Shown piece after piece: positions 15,601 to 23,682 of a stretch of 64,000 nucleotides of DNA. The notes beneath the pieces are model-generated. The model was not told where the DNA came from, ran no database searches, and saw only the letters and a list, made by a program, of their open reading frames with translations. Numbering within the stretch: position 1 is the first letter of the stretch; each line of letters opens with the position of its first letter. Source of the stretch: Lachnospiraceae bacterium. Lineage in GTDB: Bacteria; Bacillota; Clostridia; Oscillospirales; CAG-272. The stretch spans positions 52,931 to 116,930 of the forward strand of contig JAKSPT010000003.1 of the NCBI GenBank assembly GCA_024404495.1, in the 5' to 3' direction. The translations under genes and the position numbers were made by a program.

Positions 15601-16450
15601 AACCGAAAAGAACCGCGTGGAAGGCGGCACCTTGTATCTCGTTGCGACGCCGATCGGCAACCTTTCCGATCTCTCCTCCCGCGCCGTCAAAATCCTCACG
15701 GAGGTCGATTTCCTCTGCGCGGAGGACACTCGCGTCACCTCCAAGCTGCTTTCCTCCCTCGGCATCACGAAATCCATGGTGCCCTATCACGACAACAACC
15801 GCCACGAAAAGGGACCGTATATCGTCCGCAGACTTCTTGAGGGAGAATCCTGCGCCCTCGTCTCCGACGCGGGCACCCCCGCCGTCAGCGACCCCGGCGA
15901 GGACCTCGTCCGCGACTGCATCGAAGCGGGCGTTCCGGTCACCTCGGTCCCCGGCGCCTGCGCCGCGATCACGGCGCTGACCCTTTCCGGCATGAACACG
16001 CGCAGATTCGCCTTTGAAGGCTTCCTCGAAGGCAGAGTTTCCGACAGGAAAGCCGCGCTGGAACGCATCCGCACCGATATCCGCACGCAGATCTTTTACG
16101 AGGCGCCCCACCGTCTGACCGACACGCTCGCCCTCTTTTCCGAGGTCCTCGGCGACGACAGAAGGATCGCCCTCTGCCGGGAGCTGACCAAGCTGAACGA
16201 GGAGGTCCTCCGGATGACGGTAGGCGAGGCCGCCGCGTATTACGCCGAAAACGAGCCGAGAGGCGAATACGTCGTCGTGGTCGAAGGATATACCGCCAAG
16301 GCTTCCGAACAGTTCTGGGCGGAAATGACGGTCGAAGAGCACGTTGCCTACTACATGGAAAAAGCCGAAATGAAAAAGATGGACGCCATCAAGGCGGCGG
16401 CAAAGGACCGCGGCGTCTCGAAAAGCGACCTCTACAAGCAGCTTCTGTAA
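15593..16450 (+). CDS. rsmI: 16S rRNA (cytidine-1402-2'-O)-methyltransferase
   Basis: RsmI methylates the ribose of C1402 in the decoding centre of 16S rRNA. The 285-residue protein shows LYLVATPIGNLSDLSSRA, CAEDTRVTSKLLSSLGI, LVSDAGTPAVSDPGEDLV, SVPGACAAITALTLSG and FYEAPHRL, the signature blocks of the tetrapyrrole-methylase fold family YraL/RsmI. The last 60 residues form the usual small helical C-terminal domain. It overlaps the upstream methyltransferase gene and ends before a hairpin terminator. Confidence 0.96.
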   Translation: MTETEKNRVEGGTLYLVATPIGNLSDLSSRAVKILTEVDFLCAEDTRVTSKLLSSLGITKSMVPYHDNNRHEKGPYIVRRLLEGESCALVSDAGTPAVSDPGEDLVRDCIEAGVPVTSVPGACAAITALTLSGMNTRRFAFEGFLEGRVSDRKAALERIRTDIRTQIFYEAPHRLTDTLALFSEVLGDDRRIALCRELTKLNEEVLRMTVGEAAAYYAENEPRGEYVVVVEGYTAKASEQFWAEMTVEEHVAYYMEKAEMKKMDAIKAAAKDRGVSKSDLYKQLL

Positions 16451-16458
16451 TACGAGTA

Positions 16459-16497
16459 AGACCGTTCCCCGAAAACTCCGGGAAACGGTCTTTTCTT
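16459..16497. terminator. Terminator between rsmI and the sipL-like gene
   Basis: AAGACCGTTCCCCG pairs with CGGGAAACGGTCTT around an eight-base region and is followed by TTCTT on the plus strand. It serves the convergent rsmI and SipL-like genes. Confidence 0.85.
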
Positions 16498-18079
16498 ATA
16501 CTGCGTCCGTCGGGATGAGAAGGACCGTTTTTTTCGGCAGATCCCCCTCGGTCATTCTGTTCGCCGTCAGCAGCGCGTCGGTCGAGCTGCGGTATCTTTT
16601 CGCGATCTCCCAAAGGGTCTCCCCTTCTCCCGGATAACAGAGGATCACCGAAGGGAGATCCTTTTTCTCCGCGGGCTCGCCTGAGAAGACCGCCTCCTTC
16701 ACGAAACGGCAGGAGGAAAACGAAAAGACGGGAGCCGTAAAGGAAAGCTCGGTATCAAAGTACAGCTTTCCGTTATCCATCCGGCAGTTCGCGTCCGCGA
16801 CCGAAACGCTGACCGGAACGGCGCAATCCCCGTCCGGGACCGCACCGGAATCCAGCTCGCAGCGGAAGGGGCTTTCGGCAACGGCAAGCCCCAAAGCGGC
16901 ACTCCCGTCCTCTCCCGCACCGACCGTCAGCGCGAAAAGCTGCACTCTTCCGTTCACAATCAGCTTTTCGCGGAAGGGATCGGTCTCGGTTCCGGTAACG
17001 ACCGCAAAGGCGCGGGTATCGGCGACCGATACCGCCGCCGCAGCGCCGCATTCCTCCTTCGGAAACGAAACGTTATGCGAATAGCCTCCCGACGCCGTGC
17101 GGAGAAGAAGAACGCTCTTTTCCTCCCGTTCCGAAACCGATTCCGTGGGATAGACCGTTGAATACAGGTCGGAGGTCAGCACGGCGTCCTTATCGCGGAA
17201 TACCGAGAGCGAAAACGAGCAGACCGCGTCGGCCTCAAGCACCCGTTTCTCTCCGACCGCGTCCTCCCCGATCTCCCCGCGAAGCTCTCCCGCCGAAACG
17301 TTCAGGAGCACGCGGTCTCCGGGGAGACAGCCGGGGACCTCCGCGGTCTCGGTCTGACGGGTCTTCTTTTTCAGCGGGAAGGTGCTGCCGTTCTCACTGC
17401 GGCAGAGGAAGGAAAAGCGGTTTTCGTACGTGACGCGGACGGCGTTCTCCTCCGCCTCCGCGGAAACCGCGGTCACGCTCATCTCCCCGCCGACGATCTC
17501 CCCGACGGCGGGAAGCGTTCCGGGCACGCCGATATCCGCGGAAACCGGAATGCTGACCGAACGGCACGCGACCGGAATACTGCTTTTTACCGCCCTTCTG
17601 CGCTCCTTCACCGTCGTCTGCCCGGATGCCGTCAGACCGCGCAGCACCGGTACGGTCTCCTCCTCCGAATATGCGAACAGGAAATCGCGTACCTTTGCCG
17701 AGATCCTCACTTTTCTCGAATTGATCGTCTTCACCGTTCTGTCGGTAACGCTGCCCGAGCGGAAAACGTCGTTCCCCGGCTTCACGCCGGGCGCGGGGAT
17801 CTCTTCCGCGCAGGGGAAGGAAAATACGCAGTACGACAGCGTTCCGTCGTCCGCCAGATAGACGACGGTCGCCGTCACGCTTCCCTTCACCGTCACGCTC
17901 CCGTCCCCCGCCTCCGGCTTTTGCTCCTCCAAACGGAATTCGCTCCAAAGCACGGTTTTGATGTCCTTTTTCGTATCGGGAATGATGAAATCCCCGCCGC
18001 ATCCGATCTCCTTCGTTCCCTGCCATACGAGGAGATTCATTTTGTTTTTTTCTTCTTCCCGGTTTTCCGGATGATTCAT
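16496..18079 (-). CDS. SipL-like spore coat morphogenesis protein (DUF3794 repeats plus LysM)
   Basis: A 527-residue protein with repeated DUF3794 (SPOCS) segments: the N-terminal part includes IPDTKKDIKTVLWSEFRL, and two more beta-rich repeats follow, each with VKTINSRKVRI-like and SVSIPVSADIG-like strands. Residues about 475-522 form a LysM domain (YPGEGETLWEIAKRYRSS and LLTANRM). In Clostridioides difficile, SipL has this architecture and binds SpoIVA to attach the coat to the forespore. A CATACAGT element upstream and the adjacent sigK fit mother-cell expression. The family is clear; orthology to SipL is inferred from architecture. Confidence 0.85.
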   Translation of the reverse strand: MNHPENREEEKNKMNLLVWQGTKEIGCGGDFIIPDTKKDIKTVLWSEFRLEEQKPEAGDGSVTVKGSVTATVVYLADDGTLSYCVFSFPCAEEIPAPGVKPGNDVFRSGSVTDRTVKTINSRKVRISAKVRDFLFAYSEEETVPVLRGLTASGQTTVKERRRAVKSSIPVACRSVSIPVSADIGVPGTLPAVGEIVGGEMSVTAVSAEAEENAVRVTYENRFSFLCRSENGSTFPLKKKTRQTETAEVPGCLPGDRVLLNVSAGELRGEIGEDAVGEKRVLEADAVCSFSLSVFRDKDAVLTSDLYSTVYPTESVSEREEKSVLLLRTASGGYSHNVSFPKEECGAAAAVSVADTRAFAVVTGTETDPFREKLIVNGRVQLFALTVGAGEDGSAALGLAVAESPFRCELDSGAVPDGDCAVPVSVSVADANCRMDNGKLYFDTELSFTAPVFSFSSCRFVKEAVFSGEPAEKKDLPSVILCYPGEGETLWEIAKRYRSSTDALLTANRMTEGDLPKKTVLLIPTDAV

Positions 18080-18114
18080 ATCTCTGCCCTCTTTCTTCGG
18101 TTATTGTTCGGATC

Positions 18115-18122
18115 ACTGTATG
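18115..18122 (-). promoter_or_regulatory. Candidate SigE-type -10 element for the sipL-like gene
   Basis: CATACAGT on the minus strand (18122-18115) matches the sporulation SigE -10 consensus CATACAnT, 35 bases before the start codon. I see no good -35. It lies just downstream of a small inverted repeat (CCGGGT/ACCCGG) that may weakly terminate sigK. Confidence 0.45.
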
Positions 18123-18159
18123 CGGAAACCGGGTGCGGCAGAACCCGGGCGTCGCAATT

Positions 18160-18891
18160 TCAGAAGCCGGGGCTTTTCATTCCCTCCCTCAGCTTTTCAA
18201 GCGCCGCCTTTTCGATGCGGCTGACGTAGGAGCGGGAGATCCCGAGCTTCTTCGCGATCTCTCTCTGCGTCATCGGTTCGTCGCCGCGCAGACCGTAGCG
18301 AAGGATCAGAATTTTCCGTTCTCTTGCCGTCAGCGCGGTGAGGATGAGCTTTCCCGCCCGTTCGCTGCGGAGCTTGAGATCAAGATCCTCCGCGATCGTA
18401 TCGTCCACCGAGATCAGATCGGCGTAGGTCAGAAGATTTCCGTTTTTGTCGGTCTCCACCGGCTCGTTCAGCGAGATCTCGCCGCTGTATTTTTTCCGGG
18501 AACGGAAATACATCAGAATCTCGTTCTGCAGGCATTTCCCGGCGTAGGTCGCGAAGCGCACGCCCGATTCGGGCCTGAAGGAATCCACCGCCTTGATCAG
18601 CCCCACCGTGCCGATCGACATAATATCGTCCTGATCCGAGGCGTTCGCGTAGTATTTTTTCACGATATGCGCGACGAGACGGAGATTGTGGACGATGAGA
18701 CGGTTCCTCGCTTCCTTGTCCCCGTTTTTCATATCGGCAAAGCATTTTGCCTCCTCCCCGGGGGAAAGCGGATCGGGAAAATTCTGCGCGCCGGAGACGC
18801 GGAGAAAGAAAAAAGAAAAACGGGAAAGCAGTTTCAGGATCAGTTCGGATACCGTAAAATCAGCTCCTTTCCGGATTCGGTACCGTTCCAT
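18160..18891 (-). CDS. sigK: Sporulation sigma factor SigK, uninterrupted, with pro-sequence
   Basis: A 243-residue sigma-70 family protein acting late in the mother cell. Region 2 is RNRLIVHNLRLVAHIVKKYY with QDDIMSIGTVGLIKAVDSF and FATYAGKCLQNEILMYFR; region 4 ends with the helix-turn-helix TQREIAKKLGISRSYVSRIE. These match Bacillus SigK closely, including FPDPLSPGEE near the N-terminus. Ahead of it lies a hydrophobic segment (VSELILKLLSRFSFFFLRVSG) like the pro-sequence that SpoIVFB removes, so the protein probably needs processing. The gene is continuous, not split by a skin-type element. The ATG at 18891 has a poor ribosome site; an AAAGGAG about 30 bases inside has no ATG after it. Confidence 0.9.
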   Translation of the reverse strand: MERYRIRKGADFTVSELILKLLSRFSFFFLRVSGAQNFPDPLSPGEEAKCFADMKNGDKEARNRLIVHNLRLVAHIVKKYYANASDQDDIMSIGTVGLIKAVDSFRPESGVRFATYAGKCLQNEILMYFRSRKKYSGEISLNEPVETDKNGNLLTYADLISVDDTIAEDLDLKLRSERAGKLILTALTARERKILILRYGLRGDEPMTQREIAKKLGISRSYVSRIEKAALEKLREGMKSPGF

Positions 18892-18943
18892 CCTATGAAG
18901 GGGAAAATTTGTCCTATACCCGTCAGAAAAAATCGTTTATCCC

Positions 18944-18972
18944 TTGCAAATTACCGTGTGATATGATATAAT
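18944..18972 (+). promoter_or_regulatory. Promoter for MBL hydrolase-gltX-glnS operon
   Basis: TTGCAA at 18944-18949, a 17-base spacer, TATAAT at 18967-18972, 34 bases before the TTG start codon. Confidence 0.8.
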
Positions 18973-19006
18973 ATTATGAATTATTATTCGGATGTGAGGA
19001 CAGCGC

Positions 19007-19627
19007 TTGAAAATTCTGAAATTCATCGTCGGCATCATGCGTACCAACTGCTATTTTCTCGTCGACGAAATGAAAAACGAATGTATTGTCGTCGATCCCG
19101 GTTACGACGCCGAAGGGATCCTTTCCCATATACGGGATCGGGGACTGAAATGCGCCGAAATCTGGCTGACGCACGCCCATTTCGACCATATCATGGGGCT
19201 TGCCGAGCTGCGCGAAAAGACCGGCGCGCCCCTCCGGATGCACCCCGCCGATACCGAAATCCTGCTTGACAACGGAAAGAACCTGATGCGCGTTTACGGC
19301 GGCATCGACGTCCCGCAGAAGGAAGCCGAGCTTGCCTTTGAGGACGGCGCGGAGATCCCCTTCGCCGGGGAAACGATAAAAGTCCTCCACACGCCGGGAC
19401 ACACGCCGGGTTCCGTCTGTCTCATCTTCCGCGACGGCATCCTCACCGGCGACACCGTCTTCCGCGAGGGCTTCGGAAGGACCGATTTCTTCGGCGGAGA
19501 CCCGGACGAGCTCGACCGTTCCATGGTTAAGATCCGGCAGATCGAAGGAGATTACCGTCTTTATCCCGGTCACGGCGCGTCAACGACGCTGGAACACGAA
19601 AAATACAACAACATCAAACTGATTTAA
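19007..19627 (+). CDS. Metallo-beta-lactamase fold hydrolase, glyoxalase II-like
   Basis: A 206-residue zinc hydrolase. The metal motif WLTHAHFDHIMGL, then TPGHTPGSVC, ILTGDTVF and the last ligand YPGHG are all present, giving a complete two-metal site. The short length fits the YcbL/YqgX group of glyoxalase II-like thioesterases; substrate unknown. Translation starts at TTG 19007, with GAGG seven bases upstream; no in-frame ATG occurs before the conserved N-terminus. gltX follows after nine bases. Confidence 0.9.
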   Translation: MKILKFIVGIMRTNCYFLVDEMKNECIVVDPGYDAEGILSHIRDRGLKCAEIWLTHAHFDHIMGLAELREKTGAPLRMHPADTEILLDNGKNLMRVYGGIDVPQKEAELAFEDGAEIPFAGETIKVLHTPGHTPGSVCLIFRDGILTGDTVFREGFGRTDFFGGDPDELDRSMVKIRQIEGDYRLYPGHGASTTLEHEKYNNIKLI

Positions 19628-19636
19628 GAGGTTTCT

Positions 19637-21325
19637 ATGGATTACGAACTGCTTGCCGAATTACTGTTTCCGAACGTCACCAAAACCCCCGAAGAGATCG
19701 AGGCGATGTATCCGCCCCGTAATCTTCCCGAAGGCGCGAAGGTAACGCGATTTGCCCCCTCCCCCACCGGCTTCGTCCACTTCGGAGGTCTTTTCCCCTC
19801 CACCGTCGGCGAACGCCTTGCCCATCAGTCGGGCGGCGTCTTCTATCTCCGCATTGAGGATACCGACGCAAAGCGCGAGGTGGACGGTGCCGCAGAGGCG
19901 CTGATCAACACCCTTGCGGAATACGGTCTGCATTTTGACGAGGGCGCGGCGCTCGACGAAAACGGAAAGATCTGCGATAAAGGTGCCTACGGTCCCTACA
20001 AGCAGAGCGAGCGCGGCTTCATTTACCACGTTTACGCAAAAAAGCTCGTGAAGGAAGGCAAGGCTTACCCCTGCTTCACGACCGAGGAGGAGCTGGAAGC
20101 CCTCCACGATACCGACAAAAAAGCCGAGATCAAGGCAAGAGAATGGACCCCCGAGCTTGAAGCGGAGCAGAAAGCCGCGATGCTGAAGCAGAGAGAGTTC
20201 ACGATCGAAGAGGTAAAGGAGCATCTTGCCGCCGGTCATCCCTTCGTCCTGCGTATGCTCGCCGACGGCGATCCGGACAGGAAAATCAAATTCACCGACC
20301 TCATCAAGGGAACGATCGAGATCCCCGAGAACGACAAGGACGAGGTCCTGCTGAAATCGGACGGCATCCCGACATACCATTTCGCGCACGCCGTCGACGA
20401 TCATCTGATGGGCACCACCCACGTCATCCGCGGCGAGGAATGGCTGCCTTCCCTTTCCCGTCACATTATGCTCTTCCGCTTCCTCGGCTTCCGTCTGCCG
20501 AAGTATATGCACATTTCGCAGATCATGCGCCTTGACGAGAACGGCAACAAAAAGAAGCTCTCCAAGCGCGATATGGGTGCAAACCTCTCCGATTACGCAA
20601 AGAAGGGCTACTCCGCCGAGGCGGTCAACGAGTACGTCATGACCCTGCTCAACTCCAACTACGAGGAGTGGCACACCGCCAATCCCGAAAAGCCCCTCAC
20701 CGACTTCCCGTTCAGCATCAGGAAGATGTCCGGCTCCGGCTGCCTCTTCGACTTTGAAAAGCTGAACGACGTCTCGAAGAACATCCTCTCGAAGAAGACC
20801 GCCGACGAGGTCTACGACGCCGCGCTCGCGTGGGCGAAGGAAAACGACGCCGACCTTGCCGACCATCTTGCCGCCGATCCCGCCTACGCGAAGAAGATCC
20901 TTGCGATCGGCAGAGGCGGAAAGAAGCCGAGAAAGGATCTGACGACCTGGGCGGACGTAAAGCCCTATATCCGTCAGTTCTACGACGACTGGTTCGCGCC
21001 GATCGACGTGATCGACGAAAAGTTTGACCGTGACGATATCAAAAAAGCGCTGACCGCCTTTACCGATACCTACGACGAAACCGACGACAGCGCCGTCTGG
21101 TTCGACAAGATCAAGGCGATCTGCCCGCCGCTCGGCTACTGCCCCGAGATGAAGCTTTACAAGCAGGATCCGACCGCGTATAAGGGTCACGTCGGCGACG
21201 TTTCGATGTTCCTGCGCGTCGCGGTGACCGGTATGCTGAATTCTCCCGATCTCTACGAGGTCATCCACATCCTCGGAAAAGAGCGCACGCTGAACCGCGT
21301 CGCCTCCTTCCTCAAATCCCTCTGA
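19637..21325 (+). CDS. gltX: Glutamyl-tRNA synthetase
   Basis: A class I aminoacyl-tRNA synthetase of 562 residues that charges tRNA-Glu. The HIGH-type signature appears as RFAPSPTGFVHFGGLFPS, and the KMSKS-type loop as KKLSKRDMGANLSDY. FRFLGFRLPKYMHISQIMRLDENGN precedes the loop. The protein is about 70 residues longer than the E. coli enzyme, with insertions in the catalytic half (KEHLAAGHPFVLRM region), a form I associate with Clostridia. A dedicated glnS follows, so this enzyme need not be non-discriminating. AAGAGG precedes the ATG. Confidence 0.95.
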   Translation: MDYELLAELLFPNVTKTPEEIEAMYPPRNLPEGAKVTRFAPSPTGFVHFGGLFPSTVGERLAHQSGGVFYLRIEDTDAKREVDGAAEALINTLAEYGLHFDEGAALDENGKICDKGAYGPYKQSERGFIYHVYAKKLVKEGKAYPCFTTEEELEALHDTDKKAEIKAREWTPELEAEQKAAMLKQREFTIEEVKEHLAAGHPFVLRMLADGDPDRKIKFTDLIKGTIEIPENDKDEVLLKSDGIPTYHFAHAVDDHLMGTTHVIRGEEWLPSLSRHIMLFRFLGFRLPKYMHISQIMRLDENGNKKKLSKRDMGANLSDYAKKGYSAEAVNEYVMTLLNSNYEEWHTANPEKPLTDFPFSIRKMSGSGCLFDFEKLNDVSKNILSKKTADEVYDAALAWAKENDADLADHLAADPAYAKKILAIGRGGKKPRKDLTTWADVKPYIRQFYDDWFAPIDVIDEKFDRDDIKKALTAFTDTYDETDDSAVWFDKIKAICPPLGYCPEMKLYKQDPTAYKGHVGDVSMFLRVAVTGMLNSPDLYEVIHILGKERTLNRVASFLKSL

Positions 21326-21338
21326 AAGGACGATCATT

Positions 21339-22997
21339 ATGGAATCCCTTTTTCTCCCGAATAACTTCCTTCATGAAATCATCGAGAAGGATCTTGCCGA
21401 CGGCGTAACCGATAAGGTCCATACCCGTTTCCCGCCCGAACCGAACGGCTATCTGCACATCGGTTCCGCAAAGGCGATCCTCATCAACGCCTCCACAGCG
21501 AAGAAATACGACGGTCTCTTCAATCTCCGCTACGACGACACCAACCCCTCGAAAGAGGACAACGAATACGTCGAATCCATTCTGGAGGACCTGAAATGGC
21601 TCGGCGCGGAGCCGACCGGCGGTATTTACTACGGCTCCGATTATTTTGACAAGTGCTGCGAGTTCGCCGTTCAGCTCATCAAACAGGGCGACGCATACGT
21701 CTGCGACCTTTCCGCCGACGAAATGAAGGAATACCGCGGCACGCTGACCGAGCCCGGCAAGGAATCCCCGTGGAGAAACCGTTCGGTCGAGGAGAACCTC
21801 GATCTCTTTGAGAGAATGAAGAACGGCGAGTTCCCGGACGGTGCGAAGACCCTGCGCGCGAAGATCGATATGGCTTCCCCGAACATCAATCTCCGTGACC
21901 CGGCGATCTACCGCATCGTTCACACCTCCCACCACCGTCAGGGCAATAAATGGTGCATCTATCCCCTTTACGACTACGCGCATCCGATTCAGGACGCGCT
22001 CGAAGGCATCACCCATTCGATGTGCTCGCTTGAATTCGAGAACCACCGTCCCCTTTACGAGTGGGTGGTCGATCATATCGGCTTTGAAAAGAAGCCCAAG
22101 CAGCGCGAATTTGCCCGTCTGAACGTGACCTACACCGTCATGTCGAAGCGCTACCTCCGCAAGCTCGTTGAGGAGAAGCTGGTCGACGGCTGGGACGACC
22201 CCCGCCTTCCCACCATCTGCGCGCTCCGCCGCCGCGGCTTCACGCCCGAAGCGATCTTCGATTTCGTCCGCCGTGCGGGCGTCGCGAAGGCGTATTCGAT
22301 CGTTGACGTCGAGCTGCTCGATCACTGCATCCGTGAGGAGCTGAACGAGACCGCCGAAAGACGCATCGCCGTTCTCGACCCGATCAGGGTCGTCGTCACC
22401 AACTATCCCGATGACAAGACCGAATACTTTGAGGTCTCCAACAACCCGCAGAATCCCGAAGCCGGAACGAGGAAGGTCCCCTTCACGAAAGAGCTTTACA
22501 TCGACCGTTCCGATTTCGCCGAGGTCCCGCCGCCCAAGTTCTTCCGGATGAAGCCGGACGGCGAGGTACGACTGATGGGTGCCTATATCGTCAAGCTGAA
22601 CGAGATCGTAAAGGACGAAAACGGTGAGATCAGAGAGCTCCGCGTCACCGCAGATCTTGAGACCGGTGCGGGAATGCCCGCCGACGGCAGAAAGATCAAG
22701 GGCACGATCCATTGGCTCTCCGCGAAATACGCGGTCGACGCGCCCGTGATGCTCTACGACAAGCTCTTCACGATCGCGAACACCGGCGAGATCCCCGAGG
22801 ACAAGACCTACGACGATTATCTGAATCCCGATTCTGTCGTCCGCCTCGAAAACTGCAAGCTCGAGCCCTCCCTTTCCGACGCGAAGCCCGGCGAGCGCTT
22901 CCAGTTCGTCCGCACCGGCTACTTCACGCCCGACAGCAAGCATCCCGGAACCTTCAACCGCATCGTAACGCTGAAGGACAGCTACAAGCCGCAGTAA
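21339..22997 (+). CDS. glnS: Glutaminyl-tRNA synthetase
   Basis: A 552-residue class I synthetase that charges tRNA-Gln directly. Signature blocks are RFPPEPNGYLHIGSAKAI (HIGH), RYDDTNPSKED, THSMCSLEFENHRPLYEW and VMSKRYLRKLV (KMSKS). The EFENHRPLY block and the C-terminal pair of beta-barrels (LYIDRSDFAEVPPPKFFRM onward) separate GlnRS from GluRS. Most Firmicutes lack GlnRS and make Gln-tRNA by the GatCAB route, so its presence in tandem with gltX suggests ancestral acquisition in this lineage. It ends in a strong terminator. Confidence 0.96.
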   Translation: MESLFLPNNFLHEIIEKDLADGVTDKVHTRFPPEPNGYLHIGSAKAILINASTAKKYDGLFNLRYDDTNPSKEDNEYVESILEDLKWLGAEPTGGIYYGSDYFDKCCEFAVQLIKQGDAYVCDLSADEMKEYRGTLTEPGKESPWRNRSVEENLDLFERMKNGEFPDGAKTLRAKIDMASPNINLRDPAIYRIVHTSHHRQGNKWCIYPLYDYAHPIQDALEGITHSMCSLEFENHRPLYEWVVDHIGFEKKPKQREFARLNVTYTVMSKRYLRKLVEEKLVDGWDDPRLPTICALRRRGFTPEAIFDFVRRAGVAKAYSIVDVELLDHCIREELNETAERRIAVLDPIRVVVTNYPDDKTEYFEVSNNPQNPEAGTRKVPFTKELYIDRSDFAEVPPPKFFRMKPDGEVRLMGAYIVKLNEIVKDENGEIRELRVTADLETGAGMPADGRKIKGTIHWLSAKYAVDAPVMLYDKLFTIANTGEIPEDKTYDDYLNPDSVVRLENCKLEPSLSDAKPGERFQFVRTGYFTPDSKHPGTFNRIVTLKDSYKPQ

Positions 22998-23010
22998 AAA
23001 AACGAATCAA

Positions 23011-23038
23011 AAAACGGAACCGTTCGGTTCCGTTTTTT
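23011..23038. terminator. Terminator between glnS and the GH36-associated gene
   Basis: AAAACGGAACC (23011-23021) pairs with GGTTCCGTTTT (23026-23036) around a four-base loop and is followed by more T. It can serve both convergent genes. Confidence 0.93.
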
Positions 23039-23046
23039 ATTACGTT

Positions 23047-23682
23047 TCAGAAAAGATGCTTTTCGGAAAATGCGGTAAATATCGCTTCAGAGCGGTCTTT
23101 TCCGCCTTCGGTCACCATCACGGTCACCTTCGGCGTTTTCACTTCTCCTCCTGCCGGGACGGATTTGTCGGCGGTCAGGAAGAAGACCTCGACGCCGAGC
23201 GGCGTGGGATAGACCGCGGCGGTCGCGCCGGGAGAATCCAAAAAGACGGTGTGGTCGTCAAATTCGACCGTCAGCGCCCCTCCCGCGGTATAGCACGGAA
23301 GCGTCTTCACTTCCATCCCGCAGGTACGGAGGGCGATAAAATCGCCGCAGAATTCGTGCTTGAAGGAAATGAGGCGGGAAAGCGCAAGATCGGCATCCGT
23401 GGGATTGGAGACCCTGCTTTCCAGCGTGACGACCGGGAAATCACGGTATTCGGTCAGTTCGGTCGTTTCGGTAAGACCCGCAGCGTCGCGGAAGGAAAGA
23501 TCGGTCAGAAGAAGATTGCTGTCGGCAGAACGGGTATATACCTTTTTGTCGGCGGTGACGTGCGGTTCCCATACGGTCTCGCCGTTCACTTCCCGTCTGA
23601 CGCGGACCGGCGAAGCCTCCGGAAGCCGGAAGCTCGCCTTTCTGACCGTCAGAAGAAAATCTTCTCTCGTCGGTTTCATCAT
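23047..23682 (-). CDS. Stand-alone homologue of a GH36 N-terminal beta-sandwich domain
   Basis: A 211-residue protein with no catalytic barrel. It resembles the first 240 residues of the alpha-galactosidase encoded just upstream: both begin MMK with a related leader, both have EYRDFPV, then EFCGDF versus DFCGDD, then VEFDDHTVFL versus VKFDDYVLTL, then TPLGVEVFFLTA versus NPLGINVKAG, and both close with TPKVTVMV/TPRMCLLV. It therefore looks like a duplicated GH36 N-terminal domain that lost or never had the barrel. Its ATG overlaps the upstream stop, so the two are made together. It could be a subunit, a carbohydrate-binding partner, or a remnant; no function is established. Confidence 0.8.
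   Translation of the reverse strand: MMKPTREDFLLTVRKASFRLPEASPVRVRREVNGETVWEPHVTADKKVYTRSADSNLLLTDLSFRDAAGLTETTELTEYRDFPVVTLESRVSNPTDADLALSRLISFKHEFCGDFIALRTCGMEVKTLPCYTAGGALTVEFDDHTVFLDSPGATAAVYPTPLGVEVFFLTADKSVPAGGEVKTPKVTVMVTEGGKDRSEAIFTAFSEKHLF

Noticed and set aside
18160..18891. Search for a skin-like element or split in sigK
   Set aside because: The frame is continuous through regions 2 to 4, and no recombinase gene is nearby.
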